10,873 nt of DNA from Phyllobacteriaceae bacterium UBA1059 (GCA_002316345.1 DCDI01000087.1:29890-40762); one strand, 5' to 3'; shown: positions 1 to 7,335, counted from the first letter of the stretch. Notes: a model not told the origin generated them from the sequence alone. Made by a program: numbers and translations.

Positions 1-498
1 AGTAGTCCAAATTGGGCGTAGAATGACGAGGATGTCATCGGTCATGATCTGATCGACAGGCGTGTCCCAGATCGGTTTGCAATAGGTCTTCAGGGTCGAA
101 CGCCATTGTTCCCGGTGTTTGGCATTGCGGAAGCCACTTTCGATCTGCTGCACAAGGTCAACCGAGAAAGGCCCAAACAGAGGCACGCATGAGGCTAACG
201 GCTGAACAATCTCCGTCTTCTCAGTGGATTTGCTGACTGCTTGCGGGAGCTCGCCTGCATGGACACGAGCCATCAGTTCATCGCGCTGCCTCCGGGCTTT
301 GGCTAGGCTGAACTGGTGCTCTGCAGAGCCATATGACCCCAGTGTCCACTCACGCTGTTTCTTATTAATCGTCGCTTTGATAATGAAGCTTTTTGCGCCG
401 CTATCGCGAACCCGTAGATACAAGTTGCCGCCGTCGGGATAGTTTCCCGCCGTTTTGATGGATTGAACGCGTTTGTCTGTAAGCTGATTGATGGGCAC
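1..498 (-). CDS. P4-type tyrosine recombinase (integrase), N-terminal part, cut by window edge
   Basis: Site-specific integrase of the type that moves genomic islands and ICEs into tRNA genes. Only 166 codons are visible; the C-terminal catalytic domain with the R-H-R-Y residues lies beyond the left edge. Residues 1-85 fit the arm-type DNA-binding domain of P4-like integrases: LTDKRVQSIKTAG, then YPDGGNLYLRV, then a basic strand pair ending in WTLGSYG, then SLAKARRQRDELMARV. Residues 110-166 begin the SAM-like core-binding domain, with the very typical NAKHREQWRSTL (125-136) and VILRPIW (158-164). The start is GTG at 498-496, because a GGGAG ribosome-binding site lies just upstream and homology begins immediately after. 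Family members are usually about 400 residues, so well over half is missing from view. GC is visibly lower than in the genes to the right, as expected of acquired DNA. The family call is secure; whether the full gene is intact cannot be seen. Confidence 0.9.
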   Translation of the reverse strand, partial: MPINQLTDKRVQSIKTAGNYPDGGNLYLRVRDSGAKSFIIKATINKKQREWTLGSYGSAEHQFSLAKARRQRDELMARVHAGELPQAVSKSTEKTEIVQPLASCVPLFGPFSVDLVQQIESGFRNAKHREQWRSTLKTYCKPIWDTPVDQIMTDDILVILRPIWTT

Positions 499-512
499 TC
501 TGTTCTCCCGTG

Positions 513-532
513 GGCCCACTTCAGGCCCACTT
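513..532. repeat. Tandem 9-bp direct repeat just upstream of the integrase start
   Basis: GGCCCACTT occurs at 513-521 and again at 524-532, an 11-bp period (one helical turn), each copy followed by TCAG or CAG. It sits 15 bp upstream of the integrase GTG. Repeats in this place could be integrase arm-type sites or an autoregulatory operator. The repeat is seen directly; its role is inferred. Confidence 0.5.
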
Positions 533-585
533 TCAGTGTGGAACAACAGGTAAGGTGGTGAGTCAGGGTGAAACGAGCAAGACGC

Positions 586-612
586 CTAAGTGCCTGACAT
601 TGCAGCACTTAG
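586..612. repeat. 8-bp perfect inverted repeat in the integrase upstream region
   Basis: CTAAGTGC (586-593) and GCACTTAG (605-612) are perfect inverted arms around an 11-nt centre. There is no T-run next to it, so a terminator is unlikely. Lying between the integrase gene and the putative attachment core, it could be a recombinase, excisionase or repressor site, or a transcript hairpin. Function is not established. Confidence 0.45.
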
Positions 613-619
613 CATCACT

Positions 620-646
620 TTGAAACACCCTGAGAAGCCGTATAAT
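620..646 (+). promoter_or_regulatory. Candidate rightward sigma70-type promoter
   Basis: A consensus -10 hexamer TATAAT (641-646) is preceded by TTGAAA (620-625) at a short 15-bp spacing. It points right, away from the integrase, across the putative attachment core and against the 3' end of livF. No plus-strand gene follows, so it may be fortuitous. It is listed because the -10 matches the consensus fully in an otherwise non-coding strip. Confidence 0.25.
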
Positions 647-648
647 CG

Positions 649-664
649 GACCCCCTCTCCGCCA
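649..664 (+). other. Putative attachment-site core matching the 3' end of tRNA-Ser
   Basis: The 16 bases GACCCCCTCTCCGCCA resemble the 3' terminus of a proteobacterial tRNA-Ser gene: the end of the T stem, the CTCTCCG acceptor strand and an encoded CCA. The upstream bases do not form a T loop (no TTCGA-type sequence), and no anticodon or D arm precedes it, so this is not a working tRNA gene. Integrases of the neighbouring type commonly recombine at tRNA 3' ends and leave such a short direct repeat at the far end of the element. An intact tRNA-Ser at the other end would prove it; that end is outside the window. Confidence 0.4.
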
Positions 665-758
665 CCGGCTTTTGTAAGCATTAAAAGCGCAACGCCTCTG
701 CTGACCCCCGTCTACTTCATCGTCTTAGCGTCACGTCAGGCGCCTCAGAATCGCTTGC

Positions 759-1457
759 TCAAACGTGCAGGTAGCGGTTCTTGATGTCGGGGTTGTCGAC
801 GAGCCCGGCGCTGTCGCCGCTCCAGACGACGCGGCCTTTTTCGATCACCACGTGGCGGTCGGCGAAGCGGGCGAGGACGTCGACATTCTTGTCGATCACG
901 AGAATGGCCTCGCCTTCGGACTTGATGGAGCGCAGGCAGGTCCAGATTTCTTCGCGCATCAGGGGCGAAAGGCCTTCGGTGGCTTCGTCGAGCACGATCA
1001 GGCGGGGGTTCGTCATCAAGGCGCGGCCAACCGCCAGCATCTGCTGCTCGCCGCCTGAAAGCTGGTTGCCCATGTTGCGCCGGCGCTCTCTCAGGCGCGG
1101 GAACATGGCGTAGATGCTGTCGAGCGTCCATTTGGGCGCGCGGCGGTCAGTGCGCCGCGTGGCGATAAGGTTCTCTTCCACGCTGAGCGTCGGGAAAATC
1201 TGGCGGCCTTCCGGCACAAGACCCAGACCTTGCTGGGCGATGGCGTGGGGCGGTTTGCCGGTCATGTCGCGGCCATCCACGAAGACCTTGCCACCCTTTG
1301 GCGGCAGGAGCCCGAAGATCGAGTTGATCGTCGTGGTCTTGCCCATGCCGTTACGCCCTAGCAGCGTCACGACTTCGCCGGCACGAACCTCGAAATCGAT
1401 GCCGAACAGGATGCGCGACTGGCCATAAGCATTCTGCAGGCCTTCCACCTTCAGCAT
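759..1457 (-). CDS. livF: HAAT-family ABC transporter ATPase, LivF type
   Basis: One of two cytoplasmic ATPases that power the branched-chain-amino-acid-type importer encoded here. The 232-residue length is normal for LivF. Walker A is GRNGMGKT (34-41), the LivF-type Q-loop segment is VPEGRQIFP (81-89), the ABC signature LSGGE is at 133-137, and Walker B LIVLDEA is at 153-159. The switch region reads IDKN (188-191) where most ABC ATPases have a histidine; LivF proteins typically lack it, so this is not a defect. The ATG overlaps the livG stop by one base (TGATG), indicating translational coupling. It is the last gene of the operon. No convincing hairpin terminator was seen between its TGA and the putative attachment core about 95 bp further on. 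LivF identity is clear; the transported compound need not be an amino acid. Confidence 0.93.
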   Translation of the reverse strand: MLKVEGLQNAYGQSRILFGIDFEVRAGEVVTLLGRNGMGKTTTINSIFGLLPPKGGKVFVDGRDMTGKPPHAIAQQGLGLVPEGRQIFPTLSVEENLIATRRTDRRAPKWTLDSIYAMFPRLRERRRNMGNQLSGGEQQMLAVGRALMTNPRLIVLDEATEGLSPLMREEIWTCLRSIKSEGEAILVIDKNVDVLARFADRHVVIEKGRVVWSGDSAGLVDNPDIKNRYLHV

Positions 1458-2212
1458 CAGGCGATCTCCTCTTCGCCGAGATACGCTGCGCGGACATCCG
1501 GATGTGCGCGCACGGCGGCGGGCTCGCCGGATGCGATGACGCGGCCATAAACGAGAACGCTGACATGGTCGGCAAGCGAGAAGACGGCGTCCATGTCGTG
1601 CTCGATCAGGACCAGCGTGTGCGAGCCGCGCAAGGAGCGCATCAGATCGACGAGAACGGCCGATTCTTCATGGCCAGTGCCGGCAAGCGGTTCGTCGAGA
1701 AGCAGGAGACGCGCGCCGGTGGCAAGGGCGATTGCGATTTCGAGCTGGCGCTTTTCGCCGTGCGACAAGGAGCCGGCACGGCGGTGGGCTCGGTCGGCAA
1801 GCTGGACACGCGCCAGGGCGGCACTTGCCTGGGCGTTGATGTCGTCTTCCCGACTGGCGTTGCGGAAGAAGCGGAAGCTCGATCCGGACCGCGCCTGAAC
1901 GGCCATGGCGACGTTTTCCAGTACGCTGAAGCCGTCGAGAATGGAGGTGATCTGAAAGGAGCGGGCGAGCCCCAGATGCACCCGGTTTTGCATGGAAAGC
2001 GGGGAAATATCCCGCCCATCGAAGAAAATTCTCCCGGAATCACTCTTCAAATTCCCGGAAAGCTGATGAACCAGGGTGGTTTTTCCCGCTCCATTGGGAC
2101 CGATCAGGGCGTGGATCTCGCCGGCCTCTACCGTGAGATTGACGTTGTCTGTGACCTTCAGGGCGCCAAAATTTTTGCGGAGGCCTTCGACCTTGAGCAG
2201 GACCTCAGACAT
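1457..2212 (-). CDS. livG: HAAT-family ABC transporter ATPase, LivG type
   Basis: Second ATPase of the importer, expected to pair with LivF beneath the LivH/LivM membrane dimer. The protein has 251 residues. Walker A is GPNGAGKT (38-45), the Q-loop is SFQ (85-87), the signature is LSHGE (149-153), Walker B is LLLLDEP (169-175) and the switch histidine is in IEHD (H205), so one full set of catalytic residues is present. The segment after Walker B reads LAGTGHEE, a variant of the usual LAGL-type stretch of LivG. A TTG start nine codons upstream is possible, but the ATG at 2212 is preferred because GGAGG lies five bases before it and homology starts with MSEVLLKVEGL. It overlaps the livM stop by 8 nt and the livF start by 1 nt. 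Confidence 0.93.
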   Translation of the reverse strand: MSEVLLKVEGLRKNFGALKVTDNVNLTVEAGEIHALIGPNGAGKTTLVHQLSGNLKSDSGRIFFDGRDISPLSMQNRVHLGLARSFQITSILDGFSVLENVAMAVQARSGSSFRFFRNASREDDINAQASAALARVQLADRAHRRAGSLSHGEKRQLEIAIALATGARLLLLDEPLAGTGHEESAVLVDLMRSLRGSHTLVLIEHDMDAVFSLADHVSVLVYGRVIASGEPAAVRAHPDVRAAYLGEEEIA

Positions 2213-3221
2213 CGGAGCCTCCCCGCAACCGTCGTGCAAGACCGCTCATGCCGTCGCGGCTCCCGAGCACCACCAGAACGAGGATGAGGCCGAGGACGAG
2301 CTTCCAGTGTTCGGAGAAGTGGGCGAGCACGTCTCCCAGAAGGATGAAAACGGTGGCGCCGATGATCGGCCCGAGCAGCGTTCCCATGCCGCCGAGAACC
2401 ACCATGACGATCAGTTCGCCGGAGCGCGCCCATGTCATGTAGGCGGGCGACACGAACTGCACCTGGTTGGCCAAAAGAACGCCGGCAAGGGCAGCAATCA
2501 TGCCGGCGATGACATAGGCGGTGAGCTGGAAGGAAAATGGCGAAAAGCCGATCGCGCGCATGCGGGTCGGGTTGTCGCGGGTGCCGCGCAGGACCCGTCC
2601 GAAGCGGGAGGCAACCAGCATGCGCATGAGCAGGAAGGCAGCCGCCAGCACGCCGAGCACGCTATAGAACAGGACGAGGTTGTCGCGCAGCATACCGGCG
2701 CCGAAGAGGGTTGAGCGTCCCGACAGGGACATGCCGTCGTCGCCGCCGAAGGCTGACAGCGACACCATGAAGAAGAACGCCATCTGCCCGAAGGCGAGCG
2801 TAATCATGATGAAGTAAACGCCGCTGGTGCGCAGCGAAAGATAGCCGGTGACAAGAGCGAAAAGACCGGAGACGGCGAGAGCGGCGGTGATCTGCAGCAG
2901 GAGATCGTTGATGCCATAGCTCGACAGGATGCCGACGGCATAAGCGCCAATCCCAATATAGGCTGCGTGGCCAAAGGACACGAGCGCGCCGTAGCCCATG
3001 ATGAGGTTGAGCGAGAGGGCGGCCAGCGCGAAGATCAGCATGCGCGTGGCGATTACGACGATGAAGCTGTCGCCTGTTGCCAGTGCGAGCAGCGGTACGG
3101 CGGCAAACAGGCCGAAAATGAGCCAGGGTGCGCTTTGCGCGAGCAAGGGCCGGCGGACGTGAGGCGCATCGATTACCTGGGAGGAGACCGGCCCTGCTGA
3201 CGGTGTCGCGGCCTCGCTCAT
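2205..3221 (-). CDS. livM: HAAT-family ABC transporter permease, LivM type
   Basis: Inner-membrane permease subunit (BPD_transp_2 family), 338 residues, with multiple hydrophobic segments after a polar N-terminus of about 30 residues. The LivM hallmark LNLIMGYGALVSFGHAAYIG is at 71-90. The conserved cytoplasmic coupling region SRFGRVLRGTRDNPTRMRAIG is at 205-225, and the late GGMGTLLGPIIGA motif at 277-289. The ATG is preceded by GGGAGGAGG and overlaps the livH stop as ATGA (4 nt); its own TGA overlaps livG by 8 nt. The basic C-terminal tail (LARRLRGGSDV) would face the cytoplasm. It should form a heterodimer with LivH. The specificity of the import system cannot be read from the permease. 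Confidence 0.92.
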   Translation of the reverse strand: MSEAATPSAGPVSSQVIDAPHVRRPLLAQSAPWLIFGLFAAVPLLALATGDSFIVVIATRMLIFALAALSLNLIMGYGALVSFGHAAYIGIGAYAVGILSSYGINDLLLQITAALAVSGLFALVTGYLSLRTSGVYFIMITLAFGQMAFFFMVSLSAFGGDDGMSLSGRSTLFGAGMLRDNLVLFYSVLGVLAAAFLLMRMLVASRFGRVLRGTRDNPTRMRAIGFSPFSFQLTAYVIAGMIAALAGVLLANQVQFVSPAYMTWARSGELIVMVVLGGMGTLLGPIIGATVFILLGDVLAHFSEHWKLVLGLILVLVVLGSRDGMSGLARRLRGGSDV

Positions 3222-4144
3222 CGTGTGCCTCCTCCCATCGGAAACAGACCGGTGGGCCTGAGGTAAAGCACTGCTGCCATCAGGATATAAACCAGCATGG
3301 GCGCAAGCGTGCGGCCCATCTGTGCAGCGGCGGCGGGGTCGAGCAGGTTGCGCAGCAGCATCGGGCCGAAGGAGCGACCAAGCGTATCCACGAGGCCGAC
3401 AAGGATCGCCGCAACAAAGGCGCCGCGTACGGAGCCGACGCCGCCGATGACGATCACCACGAAAGTCAGAATGAGGATCGAGTCGCCCATCCCGGGATCG
3501 ACCGACAGGATAGGCGCCACCATGCCGCCGGCGAAGCCCGCGAGCATGGCGCCGAGGCCGAACACGATCATGAACAGCCGGCGGATGTTGACGCCGAGTG
3601 CTGACACCATCGCGCCGTGGGTTGCACCCGCACGCAGCAGCATGCCGAGCCGGGTATGATTGACCATGAGGTACAGGCCGAGCGCCGTTGCCAGGCCGGC
3701 ACCGATGATGAGGATGCGGAAGGTCGGATAACGCAGGTTGCCCATGAGCTGGATCGAACCCGAAAAGGCTTCCGGCATCGGAACGCTGAGGGGTGCCGAT
3801 CCCCAGATGATCTTGACGGCCTCGTTGAGGATCAGGATCAGGCCGAAGGTTGCCAGGACTTGGTCGAGGTGACTCCGGTCATAAAGTCGCCGGAAGACTA
3901 GTACTTCCAGCGCAATACCAATGGCCAGCGTTGCCGGAAGGGCGATCAGGATGCCGTAGGCGAAGCTTCCCGTCGTGGCGGCGAAGGCGGCGGTCAGGTA
4001 GGCACCGATCATATAAAGCACGCCGTGGGCGAGATTGATCAGGTCCATGACGCCGAAGATCAGCGTCAGCCCGGCAGCAACCAGGAACAGCAGGATGCCG
4101 AACTGGATGCCGTTGAGGGACTGAAGAAGAAACAGGTTGAGCAT
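3218..4144 (-). CDS. livH: HAAT-family ABC transporter permease, LivH type
   Basis: Inner-membrane permease partner of LivM, 308 residues, almost wholly hydrophobic helices. The LivH hallmark GLTLIFGVMDLINLAHG is at 25-41, and the late motif GGVGSVRGAFVAA at 234-246. The ATG at 4144 is chosen: a TTG five codons upstream (4159) would add only MSDLP, and homology begins at MLNLFLLQSLNG. Neither start has a strong ribosome-binding site, only GGA about 9 nt before the ATG, so this gene may be translated less efficiently than its neighbours. The 116-nt gap from the binding-protein gene carries a hairpin that could lower permease expression relative to the binding protein. Confidence 0.9.
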   Translation of the reverse strand: MLNLFLLQSLNGIQFGILLFLVAAGLTLIFGVMDLINLAHGVLYMIGAYLTAAFAATTGSFAYGILIALPATLAIGIALEVLVFRRLYDRSHLDQVLATFGLILILNEAVKIIWGSAPLSVPMPEAFSGSIQLMGNLRYPTFRILIIGAGLATALGLYLMVNHTRLGMLLRAGATHGAMVSALGVNIRRLFMIVFGLGAMLAGFAGGMVAPILSVDPGMGDSILILTFVVIVIGGVGSVRGAFVAAILVGLVDTLGRSFGPMLLRNLLDPAAAAQMGRTLAPMLVYILMAAVLYLRPTGLFPMGGGTR

Positions 4145-4169
4145 AGGCAAGTCCGACAATCACGACGCA

Positions 4170-4198
4170 GCCGACGGAGCGCACAGCCCCTCGTCGGC
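4170..4198 (-). other. Intercistronic hairpin between binding-protein and permease genes
   Basis: GCCGACG (4170-4176) and CGTCGGC (4192-4198) form a perfect 7-bp GC-rich stem, extendable by two more pairs across a single bulged base. No U-run follows on the minus strand, so it is more likely an mRNA-stabilising or processing element than a full terminator. Such hairpins after binding-protein genes are a known way to make much more binding protein than permease (as described for malE-malF). The structure is seen; the role is inferred. Confidence 0.4.
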
Positions 4199-4260
4199 CT
4201 TCTCGGAAGATGCGCGAAGGGCGATCGGCAAGCCGGAACGGCCTGCAACGCCCGACCGAC

Positions 4261-5442
4261 TTACATCTTGCACTCGGACGCGTAGTTGTCCTTGTAGTCG
4301 TCGAAGATGGTCTCGACATAGGACGTCGCGAACTGGCCGTCCGCACGCTTGACCACTTTCGTCAGGTAGAAATCCTGGATCGGGAAGTGGTTGTCGCCCA
4401 AGGCGAACTGGCCGCGCGGCGAGGTGAATTCCGCAGTCTTCATGGCCTCGCGAAGCGCATCCTTGTCCTGGAGATTGCCGCCGGTCTTCTTCAGCGCCGC
4501 ATCGATCAGCATGGCGGCATCATAGGCCTGAACGGCATAGGTCGCCGGAACACGCTTGTATTTGGCCTCATAGGCGGTCGTGAAAGCCTTGGCTTCTGGC
4601 GTATCGAGGTCCGGTGCCCAGTTCGACCCGGCCATGAAGCCGAGCGCGGCGTCTTGTTGTGCGGGAAGCGTGGTTTCATCCACCGTGAAGGCGGACAGGA
4701 ACGGCGTTCCTTCGAGGCCGGCCTGGCGATACTGCTTGACGAAGTTCACACCCATGCCGCCGGGAAGAAAGGCATAAACGGCGTCCGGCGCATCGGCTGC
4801 GATCTGCGCAAGTTCGGCCGAAAAATCGAGCTGGCCGAGCGGGACATAAAGCTCCTGTGCGGCCTCGCCGGTGTAGGAATGCTTGAAGCCAGCCAGCGCA
4901 TCCTTGCCGGCCTGGTAGTTCGGCGCAATCAGGACAACGCGCTTGTAACCCTGCGTTTCGGCATATTTGCCGGACACTTCGTGCATCTGGTCGTTCTGAT
5001 AGGAGGTCACGAACAGGTTGGCGTTGCAGTCCTTGCCGGCGAGGTTCGACGTGCCGGCATTCGTGCTGATGAGGAAGGCGCCCGAACCCGTCACGGGCTT
5101 CACGATGGCATTGAGCACGTTGGAGAAGATCGGTCCGACCACGAAGTCGACCTGATCGCGTTCCACCAGCTGCTGTGCCTTGCTGACCCCGATATCAGGC
5201 TTTTGCTCGTCGTCCTGGATGATGATCTCGGCATCGAGCCCGCCGAACTTGTTGCCGAGCTTTTCTGCCGCGAGCAGGAAGGCGTCGCGCGATTGTTCGC
5301 CGAGAAGTGCGGAGGGCCCGCTCAGCGTATAGATCAGGCCGATCTTGACCTTCTTGTCTTGCGCCTTGTCCTGGGCATGGGCTGCGCCGGTCAGCGCGGT
5401 TGCAGTCAGCAGCGCGAGCGCCAGCTTGGTCATCTTGCTCAT
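4261..5442 (-). CDS. Periplasmic substrate-binding protein of the HAAT importer (LivJ/LivK-like)
   Basis: Captures the transported ligand in the periplasm and delivers it to LivH/LivM. It has 393 residues and belongs to the Peripla_BP_6 family. A signal peptide covers residues 1-23: basic SKMTK, a hydrophobic core, then AHA before Q24. The mature protein begins with the family pattern VKIGLIYTLSGPSALLGEQS (32-51), followed by DDEQKPDIGVSKAQQLVERD (77-96) and VDFVVGPIFSN. Mature cysteines C139 and C391 could form a disulphide in the periplasm (inferred). The start ATG has a GAGGTGG ribosome-binding site. An 82-nt gap with a small 5-bp hairpin separates it from the cupin gene upstream. Binding proteins of this family bind leucine-type amino acids, amides or aromatic acids; placement behind a ring hydroxylase favours an aromatic ligand here, but that is inference. 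Confidence 0.9.
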   Translation of the reverse strand: MSKMTKLALALLTATALTGAAHAQDKAQDKKVKIGLIYTLSGPSALLGEQSRDAFLLAAEKLGNKFGGLDAEIIIQDDEQKPDIGVSKAQQLVERDQVDFVVGPIFSNVLNAIVKPVTGSGAFLISTNAGTSNLAGKDCNANLFVTSYQNDQMHEVSGKYAETQGYKRVVLIAPNYQAGKDALAGFKHSYTGEAAQELYVPLGQLDFSAELAQIAADAPDAVYAFLPGGMGVNFVKQYRQAGLEGTPFLSAFTVDETTLPAQQDAALGFMAGSNWAPDLDTPEAKAFTTAYEAKYKRVPATYAVQAYDAAMLIDAALKKTGGNLQDKDALREAMKTAEFTSPRGQFALGDNHFPIQDFYLTKVVKRADGQFATSYVETIFDDYKDNYASECKM

Positions 5443-5524
5443 CGTTCCACCTCTAAAAACTTATCATTGTTATGGCCTTTCGCCCGAATGACTGCGCTCC
5501 CACACGCAGCGGCCGGACGGTTCC

Positions 5525-5971
5525 CTATTCACTCGGCGGAGGCAGGAACTGAACCTCGTGCGCCGATGCTATGCGAACAACTTCTTGCGGGTCACCGACA
5601 TTGTTGATCTTGGTGAATAGGTCCCACAGTTTCGCGGATGGCGATACCCAAAAGATGCACTTCACGACTTGGTCGGACTTGTTGAAGATGCCATGCGCGA
5701 TGTTGCGCGGCAGGCAGATCAGATCGCCCGGTCCTGCCACCACATCCTTGCCGTCAAGCAAGAGGTCGAAGCGGCCTTCCAGCATGTAGATGAACTCGTC
5801 CTGCGTGGTGTGGATGTGAGGCGGGACGAAGGTGCCGGGCGGGAAGGTCGCGTGCCAGGACATCGAGCTGTCATAGTGATGCTTCGGCACATAGGTCTGG
5901 CCGAGAATGTTCCAGACGATCCCGTCGATGGACTTGCCGGATTGGGTAATGCCGGCTTCATGTTGGGTCAT
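5525..5971 (-). CDS. Small single-domain cupin protein, probably metal-binding
   Basis: A 148-residue one-domain cupin (Cupin_2 type). Cupin motif 1 is present with PPGTFVPPHIHTTQDEF (44-60), giving likely metal ligands H52, H54 and E59 and the closing G66. Motif 2 is GDLICLPRNIAHGIFN (82-97), with the fourth ligand H93. All four usual metal-binding residues are therefore intact, so it could be a dioxygenase, isomerase or a ligand-binding helper. Cupins of this size beside flavin monooxygenases often act on the hydroxylated product, but no specific reaction can be assigned. The ATG has an AAGGA ribosome-binding site and follows the monooxygenase stop by 26 nt, so the two enzymes are surely co-transcribed. 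The C-terminus ends with FLPPPSE. Fold is certain, activity unknown. Confidence 0.85.
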   Translation of the reverse strand: MTQHEAGITQSGKSIDGIVWNILGQTYVPKHHYDSSMSWHATFPPGTFVPPHIHTTQDEFIYMLEGRFDLLLDGKDVVAGPGDLICLPRNIAHGIFNKSDQVVKCIFWVSPSAKLWDLFTKINNVGDPQEVVRIASAHEVQFLPPPSE

Positions 5972-5997
5972 CGTGATGGTCCTTCTTGTGGTTCAGA

Positions 5998-7242
5998 TCA
6001 GGAAGCGCGGGCCTGGTTGACCTGGCTGGTCGAAAAGCCTGCGGTTGCGGCATAGCCGCGGACGATCGCCTCGCGTTCGGCAAAGCTGATGACGCCGTCG
6101 AGGTCGGCGCATCCGTTGGGCGCGCGCCGCTCGACTTCATCGATGACGCATTCGGGGCCGCCCTTGCGATTGAGGCGCACGATCTCGGCCGTGGCCGGCA
6201 AACGCGACGCTTGATAGGCGGCCAAGGCAGCACGGCCATGTTCGGCTCGCGCAAGACAGTCGGCCAGCATGCGCGCATCGATGATGGCCTGGCTCGCGCC
6301 ATTCGAGCCGACCGGATACATCGGATGCGCGGCGTCTCCGATCAGCGCCACGCGGCCATCCGTCCACCAGGGCAGGGGATCGCGGTCGCACATCGGATAT
6401 TCGAAGAAGGTGTCGGTCGCCCGCACAAGAGCGGGCAGATCGATCACGTCGACGCCGAACTTCTCGACATGCGGCATCAGCTCTTCATGCGTTCCGCGCC
6501 GGCTCCAGTCTTCTCGCTTCGGGGCAGGCGCACCATCGACGCCGGGGCGGTAAGTCACCACCCAGTTGTTGAGGACCTTGCCCGGCTGCGTACCCCGCGC
6601 AATTGGGTAAAGCACGAGCTTGTAGGTAAAGCCGCCGGCCACGATCATGGTGCGGCCATCCAGGAACGGTTCGGTTTCGGTCGCGCCGCGCCACATCATG
6701 ACGCCGTTCCATTTCAGTCCGGCCTCGTTCGGGAACATCTGGCGTCGGATCACGGAATGGATCCCGTCGGCGGCAATCACGACATCGCTGCTGGCGGAGG
6801 GGATTGCGCAGCCTTCGGCGAAATGAACGGTGGCCGAGCCTTCGTCTTGCGAATAGCTCGTGCAAGGCTGGCCTGTTACGACGGCATCCGAACCAAGCCG
6901 CTCCAGCACTGTTTTATGCAGCATCGCCTGGAGATGGCCGCGATGAATGGAGAATTGCGGCACGTCATAGCCGGCGTCGATGCCGCGCGGCTCGCGCCAG
7001 ATTTCCTGGCCGTGGCGGGTCGCATAGATCAGTTCGCGCGTGCGTATGCCGATCTCGTCCAGCGCAGGCAAGAGCCCAAGCTCCGCCAGTTCGCGGATCG
7101 CGTGCGGCAGCACGTTGATGCCGACGCCGAGTTCACGGATTTCGGGTGCGGCCTCGAAGATCTGGCAATCGAGCCCGCGTGCATGCAGCATAAGGGCCGT
7201 TGTCAGGCCACCAATGCCACCACCGACGATGATTGCTTTCAT
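5998..7242 (-). CDS. FAD-dependent aromatic-ring monooxygenase, PhzS/salicylate-hydroxylase-like
   Basis: Predicted class A flavoprotein hydroxylase: uses FAD, NAD(P)H and O2 to hydroxylate an aromatic or heteroaromatic ring in the cytoplasm. It has 414 residues, normal for the family. The Rossmann dinucleotide motif GGGIGG is at 7-12, ending in the acidic FE (29-30). The DG motif is at AADG (157-160), and the second FAD motif GDAAHPMYPVGSNGASQ is at 302-318. The PMYPVGSNGASQAI wording and the C-terminal GPECVIDEVERRAP region are typical of the PhzS-like subgroup rather than of UbiH or p-hydroxybenzoate hydroxylase. PhzS and salicylate hydroxylase both perform decarboxylative hydroxylation, so a ring carboxylate is a reasonable substrate guess. 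The start ATG has an AAGGGG ribosome-binding site. It is the first gene of the seven-gene unit, facing the AraC-type regulator across 210 bp. No signs of decay. The exact substrate is not readable from sequence. Confidence 0.87.
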   Translation of the reverse strand: MKAIIVGGGIGGLTTALMLHARGLDCQIFEAAPEIRELGVGINVLPHAIRELAELGLLPALDEIGIRTRELIYATRHGQEIWREPRGIDAGYDVPQFSIHRGHLQAMLHKTVLERLGSDAVVTGQPCTSYSQDEGSATVHFAEGCAIPSASSDVVIAADGIHSVIRRQMFPNEAGLKWNGVMMWRGATETEPFLDGRTMIVAGGFTYKLVLYPIARGTQPGKVLNNWVVTYRPGVDGAPAPKREDWSRRGTHEELMPHVEKFGVDVIDLPALVRATDTFFEYPMCDRDPLPWWTDGRVALIGDAAHPMYPVGSNGASQAIIDARMLADCLARAEHGRAALAAYQASRLPATAEIVRLNRKGGPECVIDEVERRAPNGCADLDGVISFAEREAIVRGYAATAGFSTSQVNQARAS

Positions 7243-7269
7243 CGCTGTTCCCCTTGTTTGCGCTTAGTC

Positions 7270-7277
7270 TTGGCGCT
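7270..7277 (-). promoter_or_regulatory. Inverted copy of the putative AraC half-site core
   Basis: TTGGCGCT on the plus strand is AGCGCCAA on the minus strand, the same 8 bases found in both direct repeats at 7336-7364. It lies 28 bp upstream of the monooxygenase start, downstream of its candidate -10, where bound protein could repress or loop DNA. Role is inferred. Confidence 0.35.
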
Positions 7278-7302
7278 GCAGCACTTCGGCTGCTTGGGGG
7301 CG

Positions 7303-7331
7303 ATGCTACGAGGGCTTGTCCGCCTTTCTAT
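7303..7331 (-). promoter_or_regulatory. Candidate activator-dependent promoter of the monooxygenase operon
   Basis: On the minus strand TAGCAT (7308-7303) is a fair -10. The -35 position 17 bp upstream (7331-7326) has no good consensus, as expected of an AraC/XylS-type activated promoter. The direct repeat that may bind the activator ends five bases upstream of this -35. Confidence 0.3.
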
Positions 7332-7335
7332 CGTT

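Noticed and set aside
303..608. Minus-strand frame of 101 codons overlapping the integrase start
   Set aside because: It runs in another frame over the integrase arm domain, whose frame has clear homology and a good GTG start with GGGAG.
620..666. Complete tRNA-Ser gene
   Set aside because: Only the acceptor end and CCA are present; there is no T loop, anticodon arm or D arm upstream, so no functional tRNA is encoded.
590..784. Small plus-strand frame between the integrase region and livF
   Set aside because: No ribosome-binding site, no recognisable motif, and it crosses the attachment-core candidate and the livF stop; likely chance.
880..893. Missing switch histidine in LivF as a possible inactivation
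   Set aside because: LivF-type ATPases typically lack this histidine, so IDKN is within the normal range of the family.
1457..2239. Upstream TTG start for livG giving nine extra residues
   Set aside because: The extra MHDGCGEAP has no family match and would enlarge the overlap with livM; GGAGG is placed for the ATG at 2212.
4210..5607. Long plus-strand open frame of 465 codons opposite the binding-protein gene
   Set aside because: It lies antisense to a clearly recognised periplasmic binding protein, its translation shows no family pattern, and long antisense frames are common in GC-rich coding DNA.
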